A program made the position numbers and the translations under genes. Shown here piece by piece: positions 39,005 to 50,894 of a DNA stretch of 64,000 bases. The DNA is from Cyclina sinensis. Taxonomy: Eukaryota > Mollusca > Bivalvia > Venerida > Veneridae. The stretch's first letter is position 1, and each line of letters opens with the position of its first letter. The notes beneath the pieces are model-generated. The model was not told the DNA's origin. It searched no databases and saw only the letters and a list, made by a program, of their open reading frames with translations. The DNA lies in assembly GCA_012932295.1 (NCBI GenBank), contig JAAONU010000009.1, forward strand, positions 2,244,197 through 2,308,196, written 5' to 3'.

Positions 39005-42000
39005 CTAAAAAATAGAATTCCATTATGAATCACGTTATTTCTAATACGCCGCATATATTGTGACAGCATGTCAATATTGTTGTAAGAGCAATATCTTAAA
39101 CGACTTATGTAAAATAAATGTATAATGCAAACTTCCAATTAAAAATTAAGTCGCACAAGTAAATGATGCCATTTTTTGCACCATAATTACATTATGCCTA
39201 ACGAGTTATTTTTAAATACCGCTCAATGAATCCTTACAAACCGCCTACGAAGTTATATCTACCTACCGTTTATAGAATCCATAAAATCATGCCTTTATAT
39301 CGCCTACAGAGTTAAATTTTCATGCCACCTAATCATGCTTTATCAGGTTAAAATATCGGCAAAAATTACATTTACATACCAGCTATACTGTACGTGATGT
39401 TATCTCCGGAATCTTGATCTGTGCCTGTGACGGTAGTTAATGTTGTACCTAAAATAGCAACAAAATGGAATTCAATTATAAGAAATGGTTTAAACCGGAA
39501 AAAAACCCTTTCATATTGTAAACTCTAGAAAAAAATGTTCTGCTGTGTCTGGATACTCAGTTAATGTAATAAACTTAAATAAAGTCATTGTAACATACCA
39601 GCCGAGGCTACAGGTAGAGAAGTATTATCATTATCTTCATTTTTCATTCGCAGAGTACACCTAGGCAAATTTGTCGTAAAATAGTGCTACTCATGACAGC
39701 TAGATAAATGATTCAATATGAGCATTTAAATAAGACTTAACTTGTAAATGTGCTTATTAAGAATGTGCTTTCTTTAATTTACAATGAACTTTTTGTTAAA
39801 AACACTCATTATTTTCAATCAAACGTAATGTTCATCAGCTTGTTAATTATCTCCCCTTGTCCTAAATCCGTTCATTCTGTATATTTAAAAAAAATCTCAT
39901 TACCAGCTTTTGCGTTATCAGCAATCGTGACTCCATATGAAGCTTTGGCAAAAACTGGAGCATCATTGGCGTCAGTTACCGTGACGGCTATAGTCGCTGT
40001 GCCTGTGGCAGGGCCGTCATCGACAACTCTGTAACATTAATGATACAACGATGTAATGTTGTAATGTTAAAATTATCTTTTATAAAAATTGGTACTGAAT
40101 TTAGTTCATAGCTTAGTTGTTAGTCTTAATGTTAGAGCTTGTCCTCTGCCTGTTACACAATGAACAAAAACACTTGAATATGATTTTTGCAGAAGTGTAG
40201 GATAAAAACCCACCAGCATTGAGGATTAACTGCAGTTTGACTAATGTGTAAGTCAAATATGAACTTATTAATACAATGTTTTACCCCTCTTGAGGACTCA
40301 GATGCTAAGACTGAGATTTTAACCCAAGTGCGTCGTAAACACTTACTAGAGGACACCTTTGAACTCAATCTTTTAGTAGTTCTATGATTTTGTTTGTCTG
40401 TTATGAGTGTATGTCGGATTGGATACTTTATGGGGTCTTTTTGCAGAGTTTATGTTTTTATGTGATCTCGGACAGGTTTTTATGAGGTTTTATGCATTTT
40501 TTTGAAAATATCTCAGACGAGATTTTTTTAATGACTTTTTTTTATGTTGAGAGCTTATTTTTAAGATAACTAAGACGAGGTTAGTATTAGTTTGTCCGAA
40601 AAAATGCTAACAGGTTAGATTACAGGAAAATCTTCAAAGTTCAAAAGTTTGATTTGTTCTTTCTATAACTTGTGTACAATATATTGCTAGATGATATCCT
40701 GGTTAGGTTTGAAAAAAGTCTATAGCAGAGACCACTTCAAAGACCAAATGAAAAACTTGTATCCGCTCTCGTGGTCAGATTCTAACTCTATTTTCAAAAA
40801 ACTTGCTTACAGTGTTTGCCTTAGTATTTCAGACCTTTACGATTTTTTTAGAGTCAAAACATAGGTTACCAACTCAGGGATAAAAAAGAAATCCTCTTAA
40901 TGCACTATTTTAGCTCATTCCTCCTGAAATTTGTAAGGATGATAGTGATGATAATATCTAAAACTGATTAAAACCTTGGTCATTTGGTGTCAGAAACTGA
41001 TTAACTATTTCAGGTCAAAGGCAAATCATGTGACCACTTAAGGGGTTAAATTTTGTCCGTTTTTCATGAACCTGTTTATAGTGTTTGTCTTCATTATATT
41101 GTCCTTGTCTGGATGTTGTATGATCAAGAACTAGGTCATAAGGTCTGATATACGGAAAAGGGTTTAACAACGCATAGGGCAAAAATATATCAAAATCGTT
41201 ATTGAACTTGTTCAGAAAACAGAAAATATCTTGAAACTGATTCAAGTGAAATAAATGGCCCCAAACTTCAGAAGTCACACTTAAGACTCTATTCTTAATT
41301 GTCGTGGTCAGACTGATGATCATAATGGTCTTTCAAATGAGATCAAAAATTGGTCACTTGGTGTTAAAAAACACAAGGTCACAAACATAGATCAATGACC
41401 ACTCGACATAGAATCTAGTCAAAATGATTGATGCCTCTCTTAAAATTAAAATAAAAAAGTTATCTGACTAAAATGAAGAAAATATGATCGATGCGTCTGT
41501 TACATGAAACTGCTGTTTTAACACATACTTACTGATCACTATATTTTTTCAATAGTCAGGGTAGTACTCAAACGATCGATGTACGGTCTTCGTGGCCCTC
41601 TTAGTTGCATAAAAGTATTTACTTCATTTTTTTACTAGTAACTTCGCTTAAAATTTCTTTGTATTTTGCTCTCTGATTTTATGTGAAGTGGATAAGATCT
41701 AGGTTTATAGATAATGATTATTGCTCAATATGATTAATAAAACATAACCTACTGAATTTCTAATGAGTAACTTGCAGTGGTTTCAAAGTCCAGCTTGGAC
41801 GTAATTGTCAGAGCGCCAACAGTGGTCAGAGAAAATGGTGTACCCGACGTTAATAATGTATAGTCGCCTAGCGTACCGGTAGAGTTTGCCTCGTATATAG
41901 TTATGTTTTTGGATAAAGCTTGATCCTCGCCAACACTGAGGGTTCCTGATCCACTAGCTGTGCCATTTATAGCTGGATTTGTCCAACCAGTGATGGCAGC

Positions 42001-45000
42001 ATCTGTAGAAAAATTTGATTAACAGGTGTGAACATGGACAAGGTTAAGGGTTAAAACCAGGTGATTTCATTTTTAACTGTTAATTTGCGTTTGTTTAACG
42101 AAAGTCTAGAATTTATTTTTAATGTAAACCTAAACCATTTTGTAGTTATCAGTATTTTGTGTCAGACCGGTCATTAGTGTCTGACTGATATATTTGTATC
42201 GAACGTCTATGTATGTCAGCTTTCGATATTAGATTTTTTCTTCATTTGTTTTTCTCTTGCAAAAGTTTCTTAATAAATCTAATTATTAGGCAATGTGTTA
42301 TCTCGACATACTGTCTGAAAAGAAGTTTGCCTGGATAACGACTCGCAATATGTCTTCATATATGTACTTTTCTGAAAACGAAGTCCAGCTGATTAAGTTT
42401 GATGTGTCTTGAATGTTACATAATTAAACCTACAATGAGGAATCGCAAGATATCTTAGGTTTTTTCATTAATTTTCACTGATATTTGTGTTAAGACATAA
42501 TTCATTTTATTATATATATATATCGCCAATTCTGTATCGATAAGAAAGAATATCGTTTCGATTGTTTTGACTGACACTTTTTAATCATACTCGTAGAAGA
42601 AAAATAGTTACCTTAAACCATTTATACCATTAACATTAAGCTAAGAGGACAAAAGTAATATCTTATCATTATCAAAAGAATATATAATAAATAGATATCT
42701 TACTTGTATAAACTGGAAATTTGTGTGGTCATTTATTGCCGAACCTGATATATATACTAATATAACAAACATATTGTAAATAGGATATAAGATGAGCTTT
42801 GTTAACAAAATATATAAAATGAAAAACAAATTATTTAGTCTGTTAATATCAGAATTTGAAGAAAATCTTTAATTTGTAACTTTCTTATGAAGGAATGCTG
42901 AATCTAGCTGTTACAAATGACTTAATGTACCTTGATATCGAACGAATTTTTTACAAATGTTTAAATAATAAAAGCTAGAGATGTGTCCATATGACACGGA
43001 TGTCCCCACATTCCGCTGAAGTGTCACAAAAAATCCTGTACTAATACATTTTAATTTAAACTTAGTTTAGTTTAGTTTAAACTTATCTATTTTACACTGA
43101 TTGGAAAGCAAGTTCTTGCAATTTATATTAATCCCTGTCGATGACTGCTTCCTGGGTTCAAACCAGTACTCACGCAAATTGTGAAGAAATGCAGAAGTCA
43201 CTGGAGACTCTGGTGGGATTTGAACCAGCGACCTTCTGATCGGGAGTCCGGCGCTCTAACCCCTCGACCACTGCTCCTCCTTGTACTAATACAGGTGGGT
43301 ATAAAGTCTAAAAATGCTATTTTTAAGCCTTAGCATTGGGGATAGTCATGTCGATCTCTGATAATGTTCTTTAAAATCATTTGCATGTCAATGATACTGA
43401 ATACATTGCTTTCAGACATCAAGGTGTCAGTCAAAATTGCGAGTACAACAGATAAACGTAATGCATTTATTTAAGTCTCTGTAGACAGAGATGCTGTTGT
43501 AATATTCTGGGGCGGTTAGCCATTTATTCAAAATCAATACTTCATATGTGTCAAAACGCCTGAAAGAAAAAAAAATGAACATGTTTGTCTTTAAATTATC
43601 AATTATATTTCGAAGTGTGTTGAATTGATTAAATTACTCTCCCATTAATTTTAGTATACTAAACCTTTCAACTTTTGCTAAGAACCGATGGTTTCTCAAT
43701 ATATAATGAAAAGTATAAAAAAGATTCAATTATTTATTTGGCATAGTTTTATTCAGCAATGTTTTGAGATGGCCCCAATCTACATAAAAGCTGTTTTATC
43801 GGGTAGGACTCGCCACGTGGTCATGGAAATTATGAACCCCTCGTTTATCTGTTGTTTTTAGTGGGAGTAGAGACACAATATTGTCCTTATACATCGACAT
43901 TACAAATTTATGGTCGTTCAAAGGTCAGACATTTTTTTACATTGGTCACTTTGACATGCAAACGCTATGATAAGACGGCATTTTAGTGAAGCAGAGATGT
44001 GGAGGGCAATAGGGATGGTTGAGCAGGCGGCCACACGCCGTGAGGTTGGTGTGGCGCTTGGTGTACACCACTCCATCATCACCAGAGCCTGGGCAAGGTA
44101 TCAACGGTATGGTTCACCCGTAAGAAGGCATGGCGGAGGAAGACAAAGGGTGACAGCAGCTCAAGGCCGATTCTTGATTATCCAGGCCCGTCGAGGATGG
44201 TTTGCAACAGCAACGCATCTTCGTAATGACCTTCTTAATTCTTCTGGCCTATGTTTATCCTCAGACGGTGCGTAAAAGTTTGCACGAGAGTAATCTGCGA
44301 TCAAGAAGACCCTGTATAAGAATTCCATTGACCCGTCGTCAACGCCAGACCCGTTTGGAATGGGCGAGAGAGCATTTTCATGAACCAGACAAAACTGGAG
44401 ACATGTTCTCTTTACTGATTAGTCTAGGTTTTGCCAAGCTTTACTGACAGACGTGCGAGAGTCTGGAGAAGACCTAGGGAAACGTCTAGTTATATACGGG
44501 GTGCGTCATTTATGGTCTGGGGAGGCATCAGCTGGGACGGACGGACTGACCTCGTTCTGCTAAATAGAGGTATATTGAATGGTTAGCGGTACATCGAGTT
44601 TAGGCTGTATGCCGGGGCAGTGGGCAATCAGTTCATTTAAATGGACAATAATGCGTGTCACCACAGTGCCAGGGTTGTCCAGCACTACCTGCAGAGGGAG
44701 GGTAATGAGTGCCTTGACTGGCCAGCTCGATCACCCGACCTAAACCCAACTGATCACATGTAGAATGAGCTGCAGGTACGGATATCAGCTCGCTAGGTGC
44801 AACCTAGAAGCATCCAGGAGTTTGAGGCCATGTTGGGCCGCCATCCCCGCTAGGACTATCTGAAACCTCACAGAGAGCATGAGAAGGCGTTGCCAAGCAT
44901 TTGTCGGTAGCAATAGGTCACACACTTGCTACTAAGTCTAAACTTTTAAACATAAATGGGGTTGTGAAAATTTGGAAAACAAGTTGCGTGTCCAAATATC

Positions 45001-47313
45001 TTGAATATAGGGAGTCTTCCCCTTTTTTGGCACATAACTTATGCAAAATCAGTAAAAAATTGTTAAATTTGTCAATCAAATTCTCTAAACTCTTCAATCA
45101 AATTGACTAAACATGCAGTTGACATAAAAAATCATTTGTACGACGGTAATCAAATCATTGCAAAAATATTCACACTAAAACATTTGGTGCTTGGCAAAAG
45201 TTGAGTAGTATATAATTGAATAGTCATCAAATTTTATTGTATACGGTTGTACAGTTCCTCCTGATAATCATGTTTTTGTTATTGCAAGACCCTTCTTAAA
45301 CTTTTGTTGTAAACAGACTCGGATTTTACTATTAGTTTCAAAAAAAGATCTCACATAAGAAAACACAAACGTGAGGTTAATTTAATTTCTTCTGTTCAAT
45401 TTTGGCAACAAAATAGCATCTTGGCATTCTTTTACAAATCGAAGCAGGAGTCCTTCTTACCCATTGATTACACAATATATCCTCATTCTTTTGTTTAGTG
45501 TAAAATGCAAAATAAAAAAATCGAAAAATGTAAGAAGACAAAGCAAGCGGTTTACTCTAATATCAAAAATGGGATTTTAATAACAAATTAAAGGTTTTGT
45601 GTGCTGACACATACTATTTATATTATTAAGAAATGTGTCTGGCAGATCTGTTTGTCTAGTATATTCTTTATATAAACGATAACATATGGATCCGGAGAGA
45701 GATTTTTGTCGATCAAAGGGTATGTCTCGGGAATTAAGGTCTTGAAATATTTTTCAGAAAGTTCAAAGATATTACAAATATATAACACACACACTACATT
45801 AAATAATGAGGGCGTTTTATATAGGGTTGTTCAACAAAAAATACAGATGGCTATGTTAAAGAGGCCTACTTAATTTAGAGCATTATATTTCAAACAAAGT
45901 AATATAAATGTGAATGATATTGAACAAACCATAACCCAATTACCCTATGTCAAAGTTTCAAAGTCATTACCCTATGCTAAGGTGCCAACTTCATTACCCT
46001 ATGTGAAGGTGTAAACGTCATAACCCTATGTGAAGGTGTCAACGTCATTACCCTATGTGAAAGTGTTAAAGTCATTACCCTATGTGAGGGTGTCAACATC
46101 ATTACCCTATATCAAGGTGTCAACGTCTTTAACCTATGTCAAGGTATCAACGGCATTACCCTATGTGAAAGTGTCAACGACATTTCCATATGAGAAGGTG
46201 TCATCGTCATTACTCTATGTCAGTGTGTCGTCGTCATTACCCTATGTCAATGTGTCAACGTCATTACCCTATGTCAAGTTATCAACGTTATAACCCTATG
46301 TCAAGGGGTCAACGTCATTACCCTATGTCAAGTTATCAACGTCATTAACCTTTGTCAAGGGGTCAACGCCATTACCCTATGTCAAGTTATCAACGTCATT
46401 ACGCTATGTCAAGGTATCAACGTCATTACCCTATGTCGAGATACCAACGTCATTTCATAAGAAAAGGTGTCAACGCCATTACCCTATGTCAAGTAATCAA
46501 CGTCATTACCCTATGTCAAGGTATCAACGTCATTACCCTATGTCAAGGTGTCAACGTCATTATCTATGCCAGTATGTCAACGTCATTACCCTATGAGAAG
46601 GTGTCAACGTCATTAACCTATGTCAATGTATCAACGTCATTAACCTATGTCAATTTGTCAGCGTCACTACCCTATGTCAAGATATCAACGATATTAACCT
46701 AGGTCAAGGTGTCAACGTCTCTAGTAATTAAAGTTAACTTTAAGACTTTTAAAAGAGTTGATATTGTGCAATGTTTGGTGGATAGCAATTTTTTCTACAA
46801 CCTTACAAATTGTTAGTGCTTATATGCCCTTGAAATTGTGTGAAGGTATGTACTTTAGAATATTAAATGGGCCAGTAAAAGTACATAAGCAGTAAATCAA
46901 CGGCTCTGTACATGATAAGCCCCTTCAAAAGTCATATCTGTTTAAATCATTGGTAAGCCCCTTCAAAAGTCATTTCGGTTTTCAATAAATGATTGTACTA
47001 ACAAGATCCATCAGAAAACAAAAGTGAGTTTCCTATATAATATGGGAGATTCATAAAATTTTAAAATGTAATAAACTTTTTGTTTTGCTCGAATCTCTAA
47101 ATATTTATTAATAATTATAATAAAATGCATGCAGAAAAGATATTTATAGTCTGTCATTTTTTCCATAAAAATTAAAAACCTGAAGAATTGATTACAACAT
47201 CAAAATGCAAATAAATATTTTTCAAAATCCTCATGATATTTCATATCTAAATTTCACTTACCTTCAATTCTTAAAACACAAGCAACCGCCAACAAAATAA
47301 TTAAAGTCTTCAT
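38754..47313 (-). CDS. Cadherin-like, GPI-anchored small cell-surface protein, copy A
   Basis: A five-exon gene, predicted 248 aa. Exons, 5' to 3' on the minus strand, are 47262-47313, 41753-42002, 39904-40028, 39380-39448 and 38754-39004. All splice sites are GT-AG and all joins keep frame (phases 1, 2, 1, 1). Residues 1-17 (MKTLIILLAVACVLRIE) form a signal peptide. A first cadherin-like repeat spans about 18-115, with LDFE and a VTVTDANDAPVF linker. A second spans about 116-220, with GTDQDSG, YSIAAGN, HFTIEASTGVITV and YALQVEAADDDG. The C terminus is a small-residue stretch (GSFSSATT) then a hydrophobic tail ending at the last residues (AMTLLVAFLAMLR), as in GPI-anchored precursors. Four N-X-T sequons are present. 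The role is inferred as an extracellular adhesion or recognition protein, and calcium binding is likely only partial because CAD1 lacks some canonical acidic motifs. Gene B is its tandem duplicate. Confidence 0.85.
39380..39448 (-). CDS. Gene A exon 4: second cadherin-like repeat, first part
   Basis: 69 nt, phase 1 on both sides. The acceptor is GCTATTTTAG|GT and the donor is G|GTATGT. It encodes TTLTTVTGTDQDSGDNITYS and IA, with the sequon NIT. Confidence 0.88.
39904..40028 (-). CDS. Gene A exon 3: repeat-repeat linker
   Basis: 125 nt. The acceptor is GTTACAG|A and the donor is G|GTAATG. It encodes VVDDGPATGTATIAVTVTD, then ANDAPVF and the start of CAD2. Compared with gene B exon 3 only two bases differ, both synonymous (TTT/TTC, GCC/GCG). 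Confidence 0.9.
41753..42002 (-). CDS. Gene A exon 2: first cadherin-like repeat
   Basis: 250 nt. The acceptor is TTTTTCTACAG|AT and the donor is CA|GTAGGT. It encodes most of CAD1, from AAITGWTNPAING to LDFETTASYSLEI. It contains three sequons, NGT, NIT and NST, which are all absent in gene B. Confidence 0.85.
43130..43282 (-). mobile_element. tRNA-derived SINE, minus orientation
   Basis: On the minus strand, the A-box-like GTGGTCGAGGGGTTAGAGCG starts near 43273, and an exact B box GGTTCAAATCC lies at 43216-43226. The body then contains ACTGGTTTGAACCCAGGAAG and CAGTCATCGAC. The same body occurs in the element at 23.65-23.83 kb. The head is well preserved, with anticodon-arm-like and T-arm-like segments, but the attached body marks it as a SINE. 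Confidence 0.8.
43967..44912 (+). pseudogene. Decayed Tc1-like transposase
   Basis: The first 100 codons match the N-terminal paired-type helix-turn-helix of Tc1/mariner transposases (SEAEMWRAIGMVE, GVHHSIITRAW, GRQRVTAAQ). A frameshift near 44240-44265 moves to the next frame (TVRKSLHESNLRSRRP, TRLEWAREH). The first catalytic Asp is in FTD at about 44415-44423 and is followed directly by an in-frame TAG where Glu is usual. Further down come WGGISWDGRTD, then MDNNACHHSARVV (second Asp), then ARSPDLNPTDHM and a TAG. The third acidic residue, normally Glu in NPIEH, is Asp in PTDH. The copy is therefore dead. No clear terminal inverted repeats were seen. Confidence 0.88.
45935..46716 (+). repeat. 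27-bp minisatellite in gene A intron 1
   Basis: About 29 tandem units of 27 bp with core GTGTCAACGTCATTACCC then TATGTCAAG. The middle is fairly uniform and both ends are diverged. Because 27 is a multiple of three, the plus strand shows open frames with a 9-residue repeat (VSTSLPYVK), which are artefacts. Confidence 0.95.
47262..47313 (-). CDS. Gene A exon 1: signal peptide
   Basis: ATG at 47311-47313, then 17 codons and one base before the donor G|GTAAGTG. It encodes MKTLIILLAVACVLRIE, a typical signal peptide. The split codon G|AT joins to exon 2 as Asp. The sequence is unrelated to exon 1 of gene B, although the length (52 nt) and phase are the same. Confidence 0.8.
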
Positions 47314-47380
47314 GATAACTCCGATCAAAATAGCCGGCCAGAAACCAATAGAGGCATGCCGGCGCAAACGAGCCCATTGC

Positions 47381-47390
47381 CTTTATATAT
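47381..47390 (-). promoter_or_regulatory. TATA box of gene A
   Basis: TATATAAAG on the minus strand, about 70 bp before the ATG at 47313. This would place the transcription start about 40 bp before the ATG. An inverted CCAAT motif lies between the TATA box and the ATG (47344-47348 on plus). Confidence 0.55.
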
Positions 47391-47399
47391 GTTCAGGAT

Positions 47400-50300
47400 C
47401 CAGTTTCTATGGTTCGGGTTTCAAAAACAAATGGAAACCGTAAAAATAACCCCGTAACCATGTTTCTTGTTGTGGATTCTTGTCATAACAGATTAGAAAC
47501 TGTCTGTCCCAATATTTTATTAAATAGAGTATTCGAGATAAGTTGTCTTTAATTGTACTAACATCCAAGATATTTCAAAAGTTCATGTTTCAAACAGTCA
47601 CACTGGTCCACGGAGTGCCATTAGAAAAAAAAGACGTGGCTTTCTTCATTTTTCGAAACATGCGGTTACGTGTTTCAATTTTTTGCATAAATTATTACTT
47701 GACATTTTAAGATTAATAGCTGGAAAAGTATAGCATTCTTTTTACAAAATCTTTAACAAGTTATTGTACTTCCAGAACAATTGCATTTCCAGCATAGTCT
47801 TGAGGAAAAACACTTCCATTTTTATACAAATGAAACGCAGCTGAAACAGACAGACAACAGGAAGGTCCGCTATTTACAGCAACATATACCGAGATGGAAC
47901 TAGTTACATTTGAAAGGAATATAACTCTCAATTATGATAGTAGACGTGACTTCTTCTGACGGTATTTATGTTTTCTTGTTAAAGTATCCTATTAGTTTAT
48001 TGTAATAACACACTGCCTAAAAATAGAAATGTTATTGTCTTAAAGATATACTTTGCCCGTATTTGCATAAAATACTTTTATTGCAGAAATTAATTGAAAT
48101 CTAGGAAATTCTTACTGAATATGTCTAATTAGGCTACTAGGATACACACACTATGTATTGGTAGGTGCATTCCCTATTACCGGTCATGTTGTGTTGGTGG
48201 TTTCTTAAAGGAACTGCTTGTTTTTTAACGACACTACGTTATTTATACTGTGTTTACCTATTGTGTGCAGAGTTTTGAACGTTACATATATAATCTGTGT
48301 TTACTAAAACATTTTTATTTTACATTGAAATAGAAAAGGTGTAGTAGATATTTGTATCTGAAACTTTAGCATAATATATTGTTAAACTATTGTTCCTCTA
48401 ATGAAGTAAATCGAATGGTTAAGACTACAAAAATACTATTTATTCACTTTCAATCATTATTTTTTCATTTTTTAAGAAATAATTTTATGTTTCAAATAAC
48501 CTCAATAATTAGACATTCACTTCATAACTTTTTTTACTAGAATAACAAGTAACAGACTGACTAATTGGAATGAAATATATACGGACGAAAAAGTTAACAG
48601 CTGTAGAAGAATTGTTAAATTCTAGTTGAAAGCATTGAGATGTGATGAAGTTGATTATATAAAGATTATATGCAACATGCTAATGCTAAGTCTTATTTAT
48701 ATTTTCATTAAACTTCACACTAGGTTATTCTGTTTAAAGAGCTTAGGTATTAAAACATAAATTTTTAAATAAATATACATTCCACCAACAGTCTGGAAAT
48801 CTAATGTTGTTTTTTTTTACATTTATCAAAGCAAAATATAAATGGTTATTTCGTTTTAAACCTGGATATTCGACATTCGAAATCGCGCTGATATTTGTTT
48901 AACTGTGAAATTGTAATATTTCATCAACCAGTTTTACGTGAAATATGTCAATATTCCAAAATATAGAAATGCACTGTCAAAATTAATTTCTGTTCTTCCA
49001 TTTTCTGGCTGTGGACTAATAGAATTAAAAAAAGTATTGGAATTGCTCCAATTGAATTTTATTCAGTTATTTCATTGATAAGTAATATTTATAGCATTCT
49101 TTTTCGAGTGTATACTTTTTATACTGCGGTACTTCCGAGTATAAATTATAAACAGTATGTACTAGAAAAAAATGCTATTAATTGTTTATATCACGATTGT
49201 TTCTGAGAAATGTCCATGCGCAAAGTTTCTAAAGTTTCGAAGCTAACCAGTCAGTGAAAGAATTCAGTGAACGTTTTCGCTGGACAGTTTTGTTTCACGG
49301 TAGTGTTACCACTGAGTGTGACAATATTTTGAATTTGTAAAAGTATTCATTTTAACCTAACCTGTGCTAGAAGAGTTTAACTAGTGTAAGAGTAAACAAG
49401 TGCGCACCATTCTATAACTGACGTATTATGCAGTTATCGCACGGTTGAATATACATGATATATCCAAAATACATTTAGTCCATGATACAAAAGATAAATC
49501 TAAAAGTTATTTTTTTCTTTCTTTTTGTAATAAGTTTTTTTCTCAGCAGTTATTTTTCTGAAGCACATTCCTTCTTTGAAATAATGACACCAATTGTTAT
49601 ATAATACTCTATGCTTGTACTGTTATGCCTCATGAGAGTCATACTAGACTAAATTTAATTGAAAATAAAGAATTTATATATGATGATTAACTCCTTATCC
49701 TAGATAAAATTCAAACGCGCGAAACCTGTGCAAAAGTATCAATATTTTACTTAAATGTAACACAATTGCGAAATAAAAAAAATCATTAATTCTAATACTA
49801 CTACTAATTTTCTATTAGATATACAAATTGTGAATGTTCGATTTTTTTATTATCTCTTTTACTTACATAATGTTACATATATCTTTATTTTTATTGGAAG
49901 AGAAACGGGATAGAATGAAAACATCGAATTACGAGGTTTCAAATCAAGAAAAAAACATCATCAGCCTAAGAATGCGACCTACTTGTATTGATTGTTGATG
50001 TAGAAATGAGGATAATTAATTAACACTGTTCTTAAATAAGTCTCAAGACAAGAAACGTCTGTCGTGAAGAAGTTGCCGTAAATACTCTTTGTGAAGAAGT
50101 TTAGAGACATTATTACAGGCTAAATTCAACGAGGTGACAAATGGTACTATTAAGAATTTCATGATGCAAACAATCGTGTTTTGTAATAATCAATTTACAA
50201 TTTTATAAATCATAAATTTTGGATAAGCTGTTTACAGATAGTTTACATGATTTGATTTATTTATTAATATTTAATGCTAACATTTTACTTTATATTGATC

Positions 50301-50735
50301 GGACTATGTACTATATTTGCAACAGGGATCAAACAAATGAATATTTCATGGTAATGTTACCTGATTCAATGCAGGCATTTAAAATGGTTATAATGCGACA
50401 CTTGAAAATTAAACAAAAATGAAACTTCCTTTATTGATACAATGGTATCCGTTAGATACGTATGCTGTGTCTCTTTATACCGAATCTTTTCTGTGGCAGT
50501 TCTGTTCAGGGGAAATCAGTGTCAGGGATCCTATGGTGTCTGCAGAAAATATTGCAGATGTTCAAACAAGCCGTGACAATAATGATGACAGCTTCCGTTT
50601 TTCTAGTGTCACGTTTACTATCCAGTCAAGATTTTGTGCCCATTGTGTATCTCTATTTCTTTGTTGATAAATAGTTAATAATTTCTTTTTCAAATTTATG
50701 TATTTTTTCCCCAAGTATGATAATGACAACTTTTA
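47400..50735. other. Intergenic, no gene recognised
   Basis: AT-rich upstream flank of gene A. It includes an imperfect palindrome at 49091-49178, listed separately. Frames near 50219-50670 have no recognisable domain. Confidence 0.55.
49091..49178. repeat. Imperfect 88-bp palindrome (hairpin or MITE-like)
   Basis: The left arm, ATAGCATTCTTTTTCGAGTG with TATAC, is matched by the reverse complement of 49155-49178 with only a few mismatches. The inside also has inverted TATACT/GAGTATA pairs. It could fold as a hairpin or be a tiny MITE-like element. No function can be assigned. Confidence 0.6.
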
Positions 50736-50812
50736 CAACATCACCAGCTATAATAATAAAAAAATAATAATAAAATAATAATAATAATAATAATGATAAT
50801 AATAATAACAAA
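50736..50812 (+). repeat. (TAA)n microsatellite
   Basis: An AATAAT/TAATAA trinucleotide run with a few interruptions (TGATAA). Confidence 0.92.
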
Positions 50813-50894
50813 CTTATCCAAATTCCAAACACCAAAAGAACAAAAAGTATAATTATAATTATTGCTGGTACAAACAGTTATCAGTCCTCGCTTT

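Larger units (their letters stand above)
42003..47261 (-). other. Gene A intron 1 with insertions
   Basis: 5.26 kb, against 1.84 kb in gene B. The part near exon 2 (42003-42945) aligns with gene B intron 1. The last shared landmark is CTAGCTGTTAC(A/G)AATGACT. Beyond it the copies do not align, and here the intron holds a SINE, a Tc1-like relic and a 27 bp array. Confidence 0.75.

Noticed and set aside
39600..39690. Possible extra cassette exon in gene A intron 3, reading EDNDNTSLPVASA before a GT
   Set aside because: The acceptor side is poor, the matching place in gene B (59400-59460) has lost the donor and changed the NDN motif, and the cadherin repeat is already complete without it.
38797..40034. 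Plus-strand open frames opposite gene A exons (also 58551-58742 and 59621-59827 opposite gene B)
   Set aside because: Antisense shadows of real minus-strand exons. The protein-level cadherin motifs and splice sites are all on the minus strand.
43216..43282. A functional tRNA gene
   Set aside because: The A and B boxes are good, but it continues into a SINE body shared with another locus, and a clean cloverleaf with a 3' acceptor partner was not found.
46030..46702. Open frames with a 9-residue repeat (VSTSLPYVK type)
   Set aside because: Produced by a 27 bp minisatellite inside gene A intron 1, on the strand opposite the gene.
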